A DNA stretch of 64,000 bases from Lentzea flava (GTDB lineage Bacteria; Actinomycetota; Actinomycetes; Mycobacteriales; Pseudonocardiaceae). Below the pieces are notes generated by a model that was not told the origin of the DNA, did not search any database, and was given only the letters and a program-made list of their open reading frames with translations. The DNA lies in the NCBI RefSeq assembly GCF_014648475.1, contig NZ_BMRE01000024.1, positions 1 to 64,000 on the forward strand, given 5' to 3'. This document shows positions 8,185-16,800 of the stretch, piece after piece (within the stretch, counting starts at the first letter, position 1; each line of letters begins with the position of its first letter). The position numbers and the translations under genes are program-made.

Positions 8185-9134
8185 TCCCGCTTCCACCGGT
8201 GGACGTGTGCCCGGTAACCATGCAGGAGCTCTCCGGGCTCACGTCCGACGGCAAGCAGTTCTTCGCCGTCAGCGACAGCGACAACGGCACGCTGCGCATC
8301 CAGGTCCTCGGGCGCGACTGCGTCGTGAAACGCACGATCACCGCGCCCGTCGACCCGTTCGACGTCGAAGACCTGGCGATGACGCCGGACGGCACCCTCT
8401 GGGCCTCCGATACCGGCGACAACAACAAGTCCCGCTCCACGGTCGCCCTGCACAAGGTCTCGCCTTCGGGCGCCGTGGAGCGGTTCCGCGTCACCTATCC
8501 GGACGGCAAACACGACGCCGAGGCGTTGTTCATCGACAAGTCCGGCACCCCGTACATCGTCACCAAGGAGCCTCTTGGCTCCGCACTGGTATATCGCCCC
8601 ACGGCCTCGCTCCGAACCGATATATCAGTCCCGTTGGAGCAGGTGGCGCGCGTGACGCTGTCCACCACGGACACCCCGGGCGGCCCCCTGGAAGGCACCC
8701 TCGACTCGCGCCTGGTGACCGGCGCCGCCTCCATGGCCGACGGCTCCGTCATCGCCGTGCGCACCTACACCGACGCCTACCTCTACCCGGTCCCCGACGG
8801 TGACGTCGTCAAGGCCCTGTCCGGCGACCCGGTCCGCGTCCCGCTGCCCAACGAACCCCAAGGCGAGGCCATCGCCTTCGACCCGGACGGCACCCTGCTC
8901 TCCGCCTCGGAAGGCGCGGGCACCCCGATCCGCGCGGTCGCCGGAGCCGCCGCGCTGGCCAAGCCACCCGCCCCGACGACCACCGCTCCGCCACCGGCAG
9001 CCGACCAGCCCCAGGCTTCCCCGCAGCCGACCTCCTCGAACGGCTGGCAGAACTGGCCCCTGGCCCTGACCCTCGGCGGCATCGTCCTGATCGCCGCCCT
9101 CGTCATCGGCCTGCGCCTCCGCCGCCGCGCCTGA
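8181..9134 (+). CDS. Propeller-type protein with a C-terminal membrane anchor
   Basis: This 317-residue protein has repeated short beta segments such as EDLAMTPDGTLWASDTGDNN, suggesting a beta-propeller. They are followed by a Pro/Thr-rich linker (about residues 255-285) and a single membrane helix, WPLALTLGGIVLIAALVIGL, with an RRRA tail. It resembles cell-surface or exported proteins but no signal peptide is visible after the TTG start that overlaps the hflX stop. Either the start is wrong, or the N-terminus has been trimmed, or the protein is tail-anchored. The gene carries two copies of the GATATATC-type motif (8588 and 8617). Confidence 0.65.
   Translation: MIPLPPVDVCPVTMQELSGLTSDGKQFFAVSDSDNGTLRIQVLGRDCVVKRTITAPVDPFDVEDLAMTPDGTLWASDTGDNNKSRSTVALHKVSPSGAVERFRVTYPDGKHDAEALFIDKSGTPYIVTKEPLGSALVYRPTASLRTDISVPLEQVARVTLSTTDTPGGPLEGTLDSRLVTGAASMADGSVIAVRTYTDAYLYPVPDGDVVKALSGDPVRVPLPNEPQGEAIAFDPDGTLLSASEGAGTPIRAVAGAAALAKPPAPTTTAPPPAADQPQASPQPTSSNGWQNWPLALTLGGIVLIAALVIGLRLRRRA
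8588..8597. repeat. GATATATC-family variant GGTATATCGC
   Basis: This near-match lies in the propeller gene, read as Leu-Val-Tyr-Arg. It is 29 nt from an exact copy. Confidence 0.45.
8617..8628 (+). repeat. GATATATC-family site CCGATATATCAG
   Basis: This is an exact consensus copy in the propeller gene, read as Thr-Asp-Ile-Ser-Val with the rare ATA and TCA codons. Confidence 0.7.
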
Positions 9135-9169
9135 CCACGGGGGTGTTGGCTCGGCGGGCCTCCGGGTGA

Positions 9170-10279
9170 TCAGTCCCAGGCGACCGGCATGCGTTCCAGG
9201 CCGCCGATCACGAGGCTCGCGCGGTGGGGGAGTTCGTCCTCGGGGACGGCGAGGCGCAGCTTCGGAAACCGGGTGAAGAGGCCGGGGAAGGCGATCTTCA
9301 GCTCGATCCGGGCGAGGTGCTGGCCGATGCACTGGTGGATGCCGTGGCCGAACGCCAGGTGCCCGGTTGCGCCGCGGGCGAGGTCGAGCACGCCGGGATC
9401 GGCGTAGCGGGCCGGGTCGTGGTTCGCGGACCGCAGTTCGACGAGGACGGTGTCACCTTTGCGGACGTGGACGCCGTCGACCTCGACGTCTTCCAACGCG
9501 GTGCGCACGGTGGCGGGCGTCAGACTGATATATCGCAGGAGCTCTTCGACGGCGGCGTCGGGATTCGCGAGCATCGCGTCCACCCGCGCCGGGTCGCGGA
9601 GCAGTTCCAGCGTGCCGAGTGACAGCATGTTCGTCGTCGTGTCGAGGCCGCCGCCGAGCAACGCCATGCCCATGGCCGCCATCTCGTCGTCGGTGAGATC
9701 GGTGCCCGCGTTGACGAGATCGCTCAGCACGTCGTCGGTCGGTCGCGCCCGCTTCGCCTCGACCATTTCCAGCATGAACTGCTGGAGCCGGCCGAAGGCG
9801 GCGAACATCGCCTCGGCCTCGCCGGCGTCCGCGCCGCTGCCGCCGGCCAGGAGCACGGCGTCCTGCTGGAACTCCGTGCGGCGCTCGTAGGGGACGCCCA
9901 GCAGCTCGCAGATCATCAAGGCCGGAACGGGCACCGCGAAGTGCTCCACCAGGTCCGCGGGCGAGCCCTGTGCCGCGAGCTCCTCCAGGTGGTCGGCCGT
10001 GATGGCTTCGAGGCGTTCGGCGAGCAGCCGCATCCGGCGGACCGTGAACTGACCGGTCAGCTTGCTGCGGTAGCGGGTGTGGTCGGGCGGGTCGTGGTCG
10101 GTGAACGCGCCGGGCGGTGACGGCGGCGCGTCGCCGGGGCTGCCCGGACCGAACGGGTTGTGCATCAGGTCCGGGCGGATGCTGAAGCGGTTGTCGGCGA
10201 GCACCGCGCGCACGGTTGTGTGGTCGTGCGCTCGCCAGCCGGCGTGCCCGTCCGGGTACGTCATCGGGCTGAGTGGCAT
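9170..10279 (-). CDS. Cytochrome P450
   Basis: The 369-residue haem monooxygenase has the I-helix GGGLDTTTN, the K-helix ExxR in EELLRY, and the haem loop FGHGIHQCIGQHLAR with its Cys ligand. It is about 30 residues shorter than most bacterial P450s at the N-terminus. The start at 10279 is supported by GGGGGAGG just upstream; a longer frame runs into the promoter repeat. No ferredoxin gene is nearby, so the redox partner is unknown. It diverges from a GbsR-type regulator, and its -35/-10 elements lie inside the 28-nt dispersed repeat. Confidence 0.93.
   Translation of the reverse strand: MPLSPMTYPDGHAGWRAHDHTTVRAVLADNRFSIRPDLMHNPFGPGSPGDAPPSPPGAFTDHDPPDHTRYRSKLTGQFTVRRMRLLAERLEAITADHLEELAAQGSPADLVEHFAVPVPALMICELLGVPYERRTEFQQDAVLLAGGSGADAGEAEAMFAAFGRLQQFMLEMVEAKRARPTDDVLSDLVNAGTDLTDDEMAAMGMALLGGGLDTTTNMLSLGTLELLRDPARVDAMLANPDAAVEELLRYISLTPATVRTALEDVEVDGVHVRKGDTVLVELRSANHDPARYADPGVLDLARGATGHLAFGHGIHQCIGQHLARIELKIAFPGLFTRFPKLRLAVPEDELPHRASLVIGGLERMPVAWD
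9525..9536 (-). repeat. GATATATC-family site (GCGATATATCAG on the minus strand)
   Basis: This is an exact consensus copy inside the P450 gene, next to the ExxR motif, read as Arg-Tyr-Ile-Ser. Confidence 0.7.
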
Positions 10280-10316
10280 TGCCTCCCCCTTGCAACGAGG
10301 TCTTTCCCCTTCTTGC

Positions 10317-10345
10317 AAGCTAAAAACGTTTGCGGACGAAGTCAA
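10317..10345 (-). promoter_or_regulatory. P450 promoter within a dispersed repeat
   Basis: On the minus strand TTGACT (10345-10340) and TAGCTT (10322-10317) are separated by exactly 17 nt, a good sigma-70-type promoter for the P450 gene. A 5' leader of about 30 nt with a strong Shine-Dalgarno sequence follows. Confidence 0.65.
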
Positions 10346-10359
10346 AAGACTCATTGCAA
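10326..10359 (-). repeat. Dispersed promoter repeat, copy 1
   Basis: On the minus strand this reads GCAATGAGTCTTTTGAC, two variable bases, then CGTCCGCAAA and ACGT. Two related copies lie at 62248-62282 and 62345-62392. Here it spans the promoter between the P450 gene and the GbsR-type regulator. Confidence 0.7.
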
Positions 10360-10388
10360 TGGCTTGGAGTGCAAGGCACGATGAGGTT

Positions 10389-11150
10389 GTGCCTGGTAAG
10401 CGGCTAGATGAAGAAGAACGGCAGCTCATCGCCCAGTGGCTGTGGGACGGCCTGGGGTACTCCGAAATCGGGAGGCGGTTGCAAAGGCCGGCCTCGACGA
10501 TCCAGCGCGAAGTCGTCCGCAACGGCGGCCACAACAACTACCGGCCGGCTGCAGCGCACCGGGCGGCAAGCGAGCGGGCGATGCGGCGGATCGCCGCCGT
10601 GGACGACCTCGACGTCGACGAGGAGGCGTACTCGTTCGGGCGCAGTCCCGGCGAGGTGCAGGAGTTCCACCTGAGGCTGGTCGCGTCGTTCGCGCAGACG
10701 GGCATCCCGAAGACGGCCGCGCGGATCCTGGCCGAGATCTTCATGGTCGACAAGGGCAGCCTGTCGGCGACCGAGCTGGTGCTGCGGTTGTCGGTGAGTC
10801 CCGGCACCGTGTCGCGGTCCACGAGGTACCTGCAGGACCTCGGTCTGCTGCGCAGCGAGCGCGACGGCAAGCGCATGCGCTACTTCCTCGACGACGACCT
10901 CTGGTACCGGGCGTGGCTGAGCAGCGCCCAGCGCAACTCCGTGTGGGCGAACACCGCGCTCGAGGGTGCCGAGATCTTCGGTGTCGACACCCCCGTCGGC
11001 GCGCGCCTCAAGGACATGGGGCAGTTCTTCGCGTTCGTCGTGGTGGACATGGAGTCCACCAGGAAGAAGTGGCTCGACTTCTTCGAGAAGAAGAAGGCCG
11101 CTCGCGAGAAAGCCGGGACACCAGCTACGGGAGACGCCGAAGCACGGTGA
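10389..11150 (+). CDS. Regulator with an IS30-type HTH joined to a GbsR/MarR domain
   Basis: The 253-residue protein has two DNA-binding parts. Residues 1-60 match the N-terminal HTH of IS30-family transposases: RLDEEERQLIAQWLWDGLGY, then EIGRRL and STIQREV, with the trailing NYRPAAAHRAA. The rest is a GbsR/MarR winged helix (LSATELVLRLSVSPGTVSRS, then TRYLQDLGLL) with a helical C-terminus. The GTG at 10389 follows GATGAGG; an ATG at 10359 inside the repeat is also possible. It diverges from the P450 gene and probably regulates it. The 3' end overlaps lexA convergently by 26 nt. Confidence 0.75.
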   Translation: MPGKRLDEEERQLIAQWLWDGLGYSEIGRRLQRPASTIQREVVRNGGHNNYRPAAAHRAASERAMRRIAAVDDLDVDEEAYSFGRSPGEVQEFHLRLVASFAQTGIPKTAARILAEIFMVDKGSLSATELVLRLSVSPGTVSRSTRYLQDLGLLRSERDGKRMRYFLDDDLWYRAWLSSAQRNSVWANTALEGAEIFGVDTPVGARLKDMGQFFAFVVVDMESTRKKWLDFFEKKKAAREKAGTPATGDAEAR

Positions 11151-11817
11151 CGACCTTGCCGAGGATCGTGGCCTCGTCGCCGTTGATCGGCTGGTAGGCC
11201 GGGTTGTGCGGCATCAGCCAGACGTGGCCGTCCTTGCGCTTGAACGTCTTCACGGTCGCCTCGCCGTCGATCATGGCGGCGACGATCTCGCCCTGGTCGG
11301 CGGTCGGCTGCTTGCGGATGACGACCCAGTCGCCGTCGGTGATGGCGGCGTCGATCATCGAGTCACCGACGACGCGCAGCAGGAACAGCTCGCCCTCGCC
11401 GACGATCTCGCGCGGCAGCGGGAACACGTCCTCGATCGACTCCTCCGCGAGAATCGGGCCACCGGCCGCGATCCGGCCGACCATCGGCACGTACGCGGGC
11501 GTCGGCTTGGACATCGGGTCGAGGCCCGGGTCGATCTCGGCGGGCAGCATGCCCACCGCGCGCGGGCGGTTCGGGTCGCGCCGCAGGAAGCCCTTCCGCT
11601 CCAGCGCGCGCAGCTGGTATGCGACCGATGAGGTCGAGGTGAGGCCCACGGCCTCGCCGATCTCGCGCACGCTCGGCGGGTAGCCGAAGCGGTCGACCCA
11701 GTCGCGGATCACGTCGAGCACCTTGCGCTGACGCAGGGTCAGGCCGGCGTTTCCCGCGATCTCGCTCACCTCTGTCTCCACAAGAGCGGGATCCGGGTCG
11801 ATCGTCTTGCCTGCCAC
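11125..11817 (-). CDS. lexA: SOS repressor LexA
   Basis: LexA represses DNA-damage genes and cleaves itself when RecA filaments form. The 230-residue protein has the N-terminal winged helix (LTLRQRKVLDVIRDWV, then REIGEAVGL), the Ala118-Gly119 cleavage bond in RIAAGGP, the nucleophile Ser153 in VVGDSMID and the general base Lys190 in GEATVKTFK. The GTG at 11817 is chosen because GAGGAGGA lies about 9 nt upstream. Two SOS boxes in the intergenic region indicate autoregulation and control of the divergent gene at 12037. Confidence 0.96.
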   Translation of the reverse strand: MAGKTIDPDPALVETEVSEIAGNAGLTLRQRKVLDVIRDWVDRFGYPPSVREIGEAVGLTSTSSVAYQLRALERKGFLRRDPNRPRAVGMLPAEIDPGLDPMSKPTPAYVPMVGRIAAGGPILAEESIEDVFPLPREIVGEGELFLLRVVGDSMIDAAITDGDWVVIRKQPTADQGEIVAAMIDGEATVKTFKRKDGHVWLMPHNPAYQPINGDEATILGKVVTVLRRLP

Positions 11818-11908
11818 GGTCGCTGTCCTCCTCGCCGCCCCCAGTTCGAATGGGATTTCGGCCTCCGTCGATCTTCGTGGTCGACGGTAGTCGTGTTTGC
11901 TGCACAGA

Positions 11909-11924
11909 TCAAACACCTGTTCGA
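11909..11924. promoter_or_regulatory. SOS box near lexA
   Basis: TCAAAC-ACCT-GTTCGA differs by one base from the actinobacterial LexA box TCGAAC-N4-GTTCGA. It lies about 90 nt upstream of the lexA start. Confidence 0.75.
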
Positions 11925-11989
11925 GGTATTTGGGCGCGTGTTGTGGCGTCCTGCGGGTCGGTCTGGTAGAAATTCGCACGGACGTTCGA

Positions 11990-12005
11990 TCGAACCCTTG
12001 TTCGA
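11990..12005. promoter_or_regulatory. Consensus SOS box
   Basis: TCGAAC-CCTT-GTTCGA is an exact match to the LexA box TCGAAC-N4-GTTCGA. It lies 31 nt before the start of the small membrane protein at 12037. A second GTTCGATCGAAC palindrome (11984-11995) overlaps its left half. Confidence 0.9.
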
Positions 12006-12036
12006 TCATGGTGCTTGACCTGCGATGGAGGGCGTC

Positions 12037-12309
12037 ATGGCGGTAGTCGTCGAGAAGCGGTTGCGCGTTGTCGAGGACGCGGACGTCGCAGCGGGACGTC
12101 CACTCCGTTCGGGTCCCCGTGTCATGCCGCGTCGCCCGGCGACCAAACCGCGCCCGGTCGCGGTGCCGTCCTCACGCGACTCCAGCTCGTGCGAGGTCCG
12201 GCCGAAGCGCGAGTCCGCGCTCGAACTCCTCGCCGTCGGCGTGCTGAGCGCGTTGACGATCATCGCTCTCGGCGTGCTCTACCTCCAGCAGGCCGGCGTC
12301 ACCCCGTAG
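12037..12309 (+). CDS. SOS-regulated small membrane protein (ChiZ/DivS position)
   Basis: This 90-residue protein has a basic, Pro/Arg-rich N-terminal half and one membrane helix near the C-terminus (LLAVGVLSALTIIALGVLYL). Its place, divergent from lexA behind a perfect SOS box, is that of ChiZ (Rv2719c) in mycobacteria and DivS in corynebacteria, which slow cell division during DNA damage. ChiZ carries a C-terminal LysM domain, but this protein ends 9 residues after the helix and has none. The start at 12037 follows GGAGGG; an ATG at 12025 is less likely. A division-inhibitor role is inference from position. Confidence 0.7.
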   Translation: MAVVVEKRLRVVEDADVAAGRPLRSGPRVMPRRPATKPRPVAVPSSRDSSSCEVRPKRESALELLAVGVLSALTIIALGVLYLQQAGVTP

Positions 12310-12390
12310 GACCGAAGCGAAACCGAAGCCTCACGGAAGTGGCCCTGTCCACCATTCGGTGCGACAGACGAGACCACCCCCGGAGGCATC

Positions 12391-12435
12391 ATGGCGAGAC
12401 AGACCCACCCCGGTGACCAGCTGACGTCGCGGTGA
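12391..12435 (+). CDS. Possible 14-codon leader ORF of the S1 protease
   Basis: An ATG preceded by CGGAGGC opens a 14-residue frame (MARQTHPGDQLTSR) whose TGA overlaps the GTG of the protease gene. The good ribosome binding site belongs to this ORF and not to the protease start. This suggests translational coupling, although a plain leader is possible. Confidence 0.4.
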   Translation: MARQTHPGDQLTSR

Positions 12436-13787
12436 GACGCGCGATCGCCGGCGTGGTGCTCGCGGTGAGCGCCACCGGCGCCGTTCCCGCGCACGCCGCT
12501 CCCGTCACCGCGGATCAGCCCGCGACCGGTACCGCGGTCGCCGTCATCACGCACGATCCCCGTGAGGACGAGGCGCCGCTGCCGGACTCCACGCGCGCCG
12601 CCCTCGACATCGCGATGGACCGCGCGCTGGCCAACCCGGCCGAGTTCTCGGTGCCCTACGCGGAGTTCGACACCGTCGTCGCACCGGTGAGGACGACGGC
12701 GGCCCAGGCGGCCGTCGATGCCGCGAGCGCGGCCATGACCGTCGCGGCGAGCCCTCTGGGGTTGGGCTCGGACGACGGCAGCATTCCCGACGACGGCGTC
12801 GCCGAGAAGCCCGCCGCGGAGGCCAACGCGTTCTCCGCGCAGCAGGCCGGTCCGACGATGACGGTGCGTCCGCACGTGTCGAAGGTGCGCTACAGCCTCG
12901 CCGAGCTCGACCAGGTGCAGCAGGAGGTGCTGCAGACCTCCCTGCCCGGCGGCGACAAGCTGCGCACCGCGTACGTCGACGCGCCGAACAACCGCGTGCT
13001 GGTGAAGGCGTCGGAAGTGACGCAGGAACTGCGGGAGGCCCTGGCCGCGCGGTACGGAGCCGACCGGGTGGCGCTCTACCTGGTGCCGGGCATGGCCGAG
13101 CCGGTGCTCAAGGACAACCGGCAGGACGACTCCAGCCCGTACTACGGCGGTGCCTATTTCGATTACTGCACAACGGCTTTCGGCTGGGTGCACGAGGGCA
13201 AGTCGTACATCCTGACCGCGGGCCACTGCACGTCGCTGAACACGTCCGCGAGCAACAACAACGGCACCATGGGCACGGTCACCGCGGACAACTGGAACAA
13301 CAACACCGGCTCCGTGAAATGGAACGGCCAGAGCTACTACTCGGGTGACGTTTCCACGATCAAGATGTCGTCCGGCAAAGCGTCGAGCCACCGCGTTTAT
13401 CGCGGCGGCACGAATTCCGGGCAGTCCCGCGCCGTCACGGACAAGTGGCGCAACCGGTCCGGCAACGGCGACCGCTACTGCGTGAGCGGCCAGAGGACCG
13501 GCGAGATGTGCGGCTGGAAGGTCATCTCCACGTACGTCACCGTTCGCTTCAGCGGCAACAAGGTCCTGCGCAACGCCACCGAAGGCCACCGCGACGGCAC
13601 GTGCACCAGGGGCGGTGACTCCGGCGCGCCCATCTACACGATCCGCAGCGACGGCGGTGTCGCGGCCAAGGGCGTGCTCAGCGGCGGCAGCTCCAACACC
13701 AGCGGCAGCTGCTGGGACTACTTCACCGACACCTCGCTCGCGGAGAAGGCGCTCGCCGGAGTGCTCCGCGTCCAGGCTCCCCGCTAG
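12432..13787 (+). CDS. Secreted trypsin-like serine protease (S1) with propeptide
   Basis: The 451-residue protein has a signal peptide (RRAIAGVVLAVSATGAVPAHA), a pro-region of about 200 residues, and a chymotrypsin-fold domain. The catalytic triad is visible: His265 in LTAGHC, Asp306 in SGDVST and Ser397 in RGGDSGAP. The layout is like streptogrisin/alpha-lytic proteases, in which the propeptide folds the enzyme and is then removed. Cys pairs around His265 and Ser397 are consistent with secretion. It starts at a GTG overlapping a short leader ORF and ends before a strong hairpin. Confidence 0.9.
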   Translation: MRRAIAGVVLAVSATGAVPAHAAPVTADQPATGTAVAVITHDPREDEAPLPDSTRAALDIAMDRALANPAEFSVPYAEFDTVVAPVRTTAAQAAVDAASAAMTVAASPLGLGSDDGSIPDDGVAEKPAAEANAFSAQQAGPTMTVRPHVSKVRYSLAELDQVQQEVLQTSLPGGDKLRTAYVDAPNNRVLVKASEVTQELREALAARYGADRVALYLVPGMAEPVLKDNRQDDSSPYYGGAYFDYCTTAFGWVHEGKSYILTAGHCTSLNTSASNNNGTMGTVTADNWNNNTGSVKWNGQSYYSGDVSTIKMSSGKASSHRVYRGGTNSGQSRAVTDKWRNRSGNGDRYCVSGQRTGEMCGWKVISTYVTVRFSGNKVLRNATEGHRDGTCTRGGDSGAPIYTIRSDGGVAAKGVLSGGSSNTSGSCWDYFTDTSLAEKALAGVLRVQAPR

Positions 13788-13845
13788 AAACACCGAGAGG
13801 GAAACGAGAATGAGCATCGGACGAGGCATGACCTGAACACGAGCA

Positions 13846-13886
13846 CGGTCGTGGGCGGGTGGGTGCGCTGACCCCGCTCACGACCG
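13846..13886. terminator. Hairpin between convergent genes
   Basis: CGGTCGTGGGCGGG (13846-13859) pairs with CCCGCTCACGACCG (13873-13886), with one G-U pair. It lies between the protease gene and the end of the AfsR-like regulator gene and can terminate both. Confidence 0.65.
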
Positions 13887-16800
13887 CGCGGTGAGGCCTT
13901 CCAGGGTGCGCGTCGCGCGCGCGACGCCGGTGACGTGTCCGGTGTCGCGCCAGATGTGCAGGGCCTCCCGCGCCGCGTGTCCGGCCTGCGCGCCCCCTCC
14001 GGAGGCAGCCTCCACGGCGGCGACGGCGAGCAGGGCATCCGCCTCCAGGAGCCGGAACCCGCCTGCGCGCGCCACGTCGAGGGCAGCGGCCGCGTGCGGC
14101 CGCGCCGCCGCCGGATCGGTCCCGGCGAGGACGTGGGCGAGCGCGGCGGACGCCTCTGCCTCCAGACCGCGCAGGCCGGACCGCGTGGCGATCTCCAACG
14201 CCCGCACCAGGTGTTGCCGTTCGGACGTCGCGCGGCCGAGCCCGATCAGCGCGACGGCCTCTGCCTGCTGGTCACCGTCCTGCCGGGCGCACTCCAGCGC
14301 CTCGGCGGCGGTCCTGCGGGCGGTGTCGTGGTCGTCACGCGCCAGGTGCACGGCGCACAGCCCGCTGAGCGCCGTCGCCTCACCGAAGCGGGATCCCTGC
14401 TCGCGGAACGACTCCAGCGCGAGCAGCAGCGTGTGCTCGGCGTCCGCGACGTCGCCGAGCGCCAGCAGTACCGACCCCAGGTCCGCCAGGTTGGCGGCCT
14501 CCCAGAAAGCGAGAGAATCCTTGCGACACAACCGGACCGACTCGTCGAGGCACTTCCTGGCCTCGGTCAGCCTGCCGAGCTGCCGGTAGTGACAGCTCAA
14601 TGAGTTCAGCGCATGACTCTCACCTGACCGGTTGCCGAGCTCGCGGAACAGCTCGATCGCGCGCTGGCTGTGCTCGACCGCCTCGGCGAGCCTGCCCGTC
14701 CAGTCCAGCATCGACCCGAGGTTCGACACGGCCGTCGCCTCGCACTCGCGCCAGCCGCACCTGCGACTGGCCCGCGCCGCCTCCTCGGTGTGCGCGACGC
14801 CGTCGGTGTGCCGTCCCTCGCGGAACGCGGCGCCGCCCATCGTCAGGCGCAGCAACGCTTCCGCGGCGTGCGCCCCGTGCCTCCTGGCCGCGGGCAGCAG
14901 CACCGACGCGAGTTCCAGCCACTCCGCGCGCCTGCCGTGGTCGTGGAAGAACCGCCGCACCGCGTCGGCCAGGTACCACACCTGCGGGCGCGGACCGATC
15001 AACGCGGCCTTCCGCAACGCCGCCACCAGGTTGGGCGCTTCCAAGTCCAGCCACGCCACGGCTTCCGCGCTGGTCGCGAACCGCACAGGGCTCTGGGCGG
15101 GTTCGTCGTCGCGGGGCAGCGACACGACTCGCTTGCCCAGCTCCGCAACGGCCGCGTCGGCGGTCGCGAGGTAGCCGGCGAACAACCTCTCCCACGCGGG
15201 CGTGGTCTCCTCTGTGTCCGAGCGTTCCTCGGCGTAGCGGCGCACCAGGTCGTGGAACCGGTAGCGGCCCGGCGCATGCGCCTCGACCAGGTTCGCGGCA
15301 CTCAGACCGCGCAGCAACCGCGTCGCCACGCCGGCGCCGGTGCCGAGCAGCGCGGCCGCGTCGTGCGGCGTGAAGTCCGGTCCCGGCACGACGCCGAGCA
15401 GCCGGAACAGCCGCTGCTGGTCGGCAGGAAGTGCTTGGTAGGACACGGAGAACGCCGTGGCGACCGCGCTCTGCTCCGCGCCGTCGAAGGCGAGCAGCGG
15501 ATCGGCGCGCAGCTCCGCGACAGCTGAAGCGATGCTCGTGCCCACGTTGGCCGCGGCGATGCGCAACGCCAGCGGGTGGTGCCCGCACACCTCGGCGAGT
15601 TCCGCCGCGGCAGCGGGTTCGGCGGCCACGCGGTCCGCGCCGAGCGCCGCGACGAGCAGCGCGTGCGAGTCCTGGCCGGGGAGCTGCGTCAGGGTGATCG
15701 TGCGGGCACCGGTGCGGGCGACCAGGTCGCTCAGCCGGTGTCTGCTGGTCACCAGCACGCGGCCGGACGACGGCAGCAGCGGCAGCACCTGGGCGGCGTC
15801 ACGCGCGTTGTCCAGCACCACCAACGCCTTGCGGTCCGCGAGCAGCGACCGGAACAGTCCACTTTGGTCGTCCGATTCGGACGGTGCGGCGCCGAGCGCG
15901 CGCAGCAGCTGCGCCAGTGCGGCGGTCGGGCTGAGCGGTTCGTCGTCGGCGTCGAACCCGCGCAGGTTCACGTACAGCTGCCCGTCGGGGTAGCGGTCGC
16001 GGGCCGCGTGCGCCCACCGCACGGCGAGCGCGGTCTTCCCGACCCCGGCGGTGCCGGTGATCAGCCACACGCCGTCCCCGCCGTCCTCCAGCGCGGCCAG
16101 CTCGGCGGCCCGGCCGGCGAAACCCCTTGCGGCCAGCGGGAGTTCGGCTGGCCGGACCTCGGTGAACGCTTGGACGGGAGCCCGTTCCTCGCCGCGCAGG
16201 ACGCGCTGCTGTGCGTCCCGCAGCGCCTGTCCCGGCTCGATGCCGAGCTCGGACACCAGCAGGTCGTGTCCCCGCGAGTAGACGTCCAGCGCCTCCGCGG
16301 TCCGCCCGCACCGGTGCAGCGCGAGCATCAGCGCCGCGCGCGGCCGTTCCCGATACGGGTGCTCGTCGACGAGCTTGCGCAGGTCACCGATCGCTTCCGC
16401 GTGGCGGCCCTCGGCGATCTGGAGCTCGTGCAGTTCCTCGACGACCGCGAGCCGTCGTTCGACCAGCGCGGGGCGTTCGAGTTCGGCCAGCTCGTCGCTC
16501 ACGCCGTCCAGCGGCGTGCCCGTCCACAACGTGAGCGCCTCGCGCAGCCGTGCAATGGCGGCGTCGCCGGTCAGCGTCCTGGCGTGGGCGACGGCCTCGT
16601 CGAACAGGTCGAGGTCGCGTTCGCCGGGCGCGACCTCGATCGAGTAGCCGGACGCACCGCGCGTGATCACGTCGGCGCCGAGCAGCTTGCGCAGGTCCGA
16701 CACGTGCACCTGCAGCCGCCCGCGGGCGCTGCGCGGCGCCTGCTCACCCCAGGTCAGGTCGATCAGCCGGTCCTCCGGCACGACCCGGCCGGGGCTGAGC

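Noticed and set aside
13810..13836. An 8-codon ORF (MSIGRGMT) with GAGAGGGA upstream, after the protease gene
   Set aside because: It is too short and has no further evidence; it may be an accidental ATG before the terminator.
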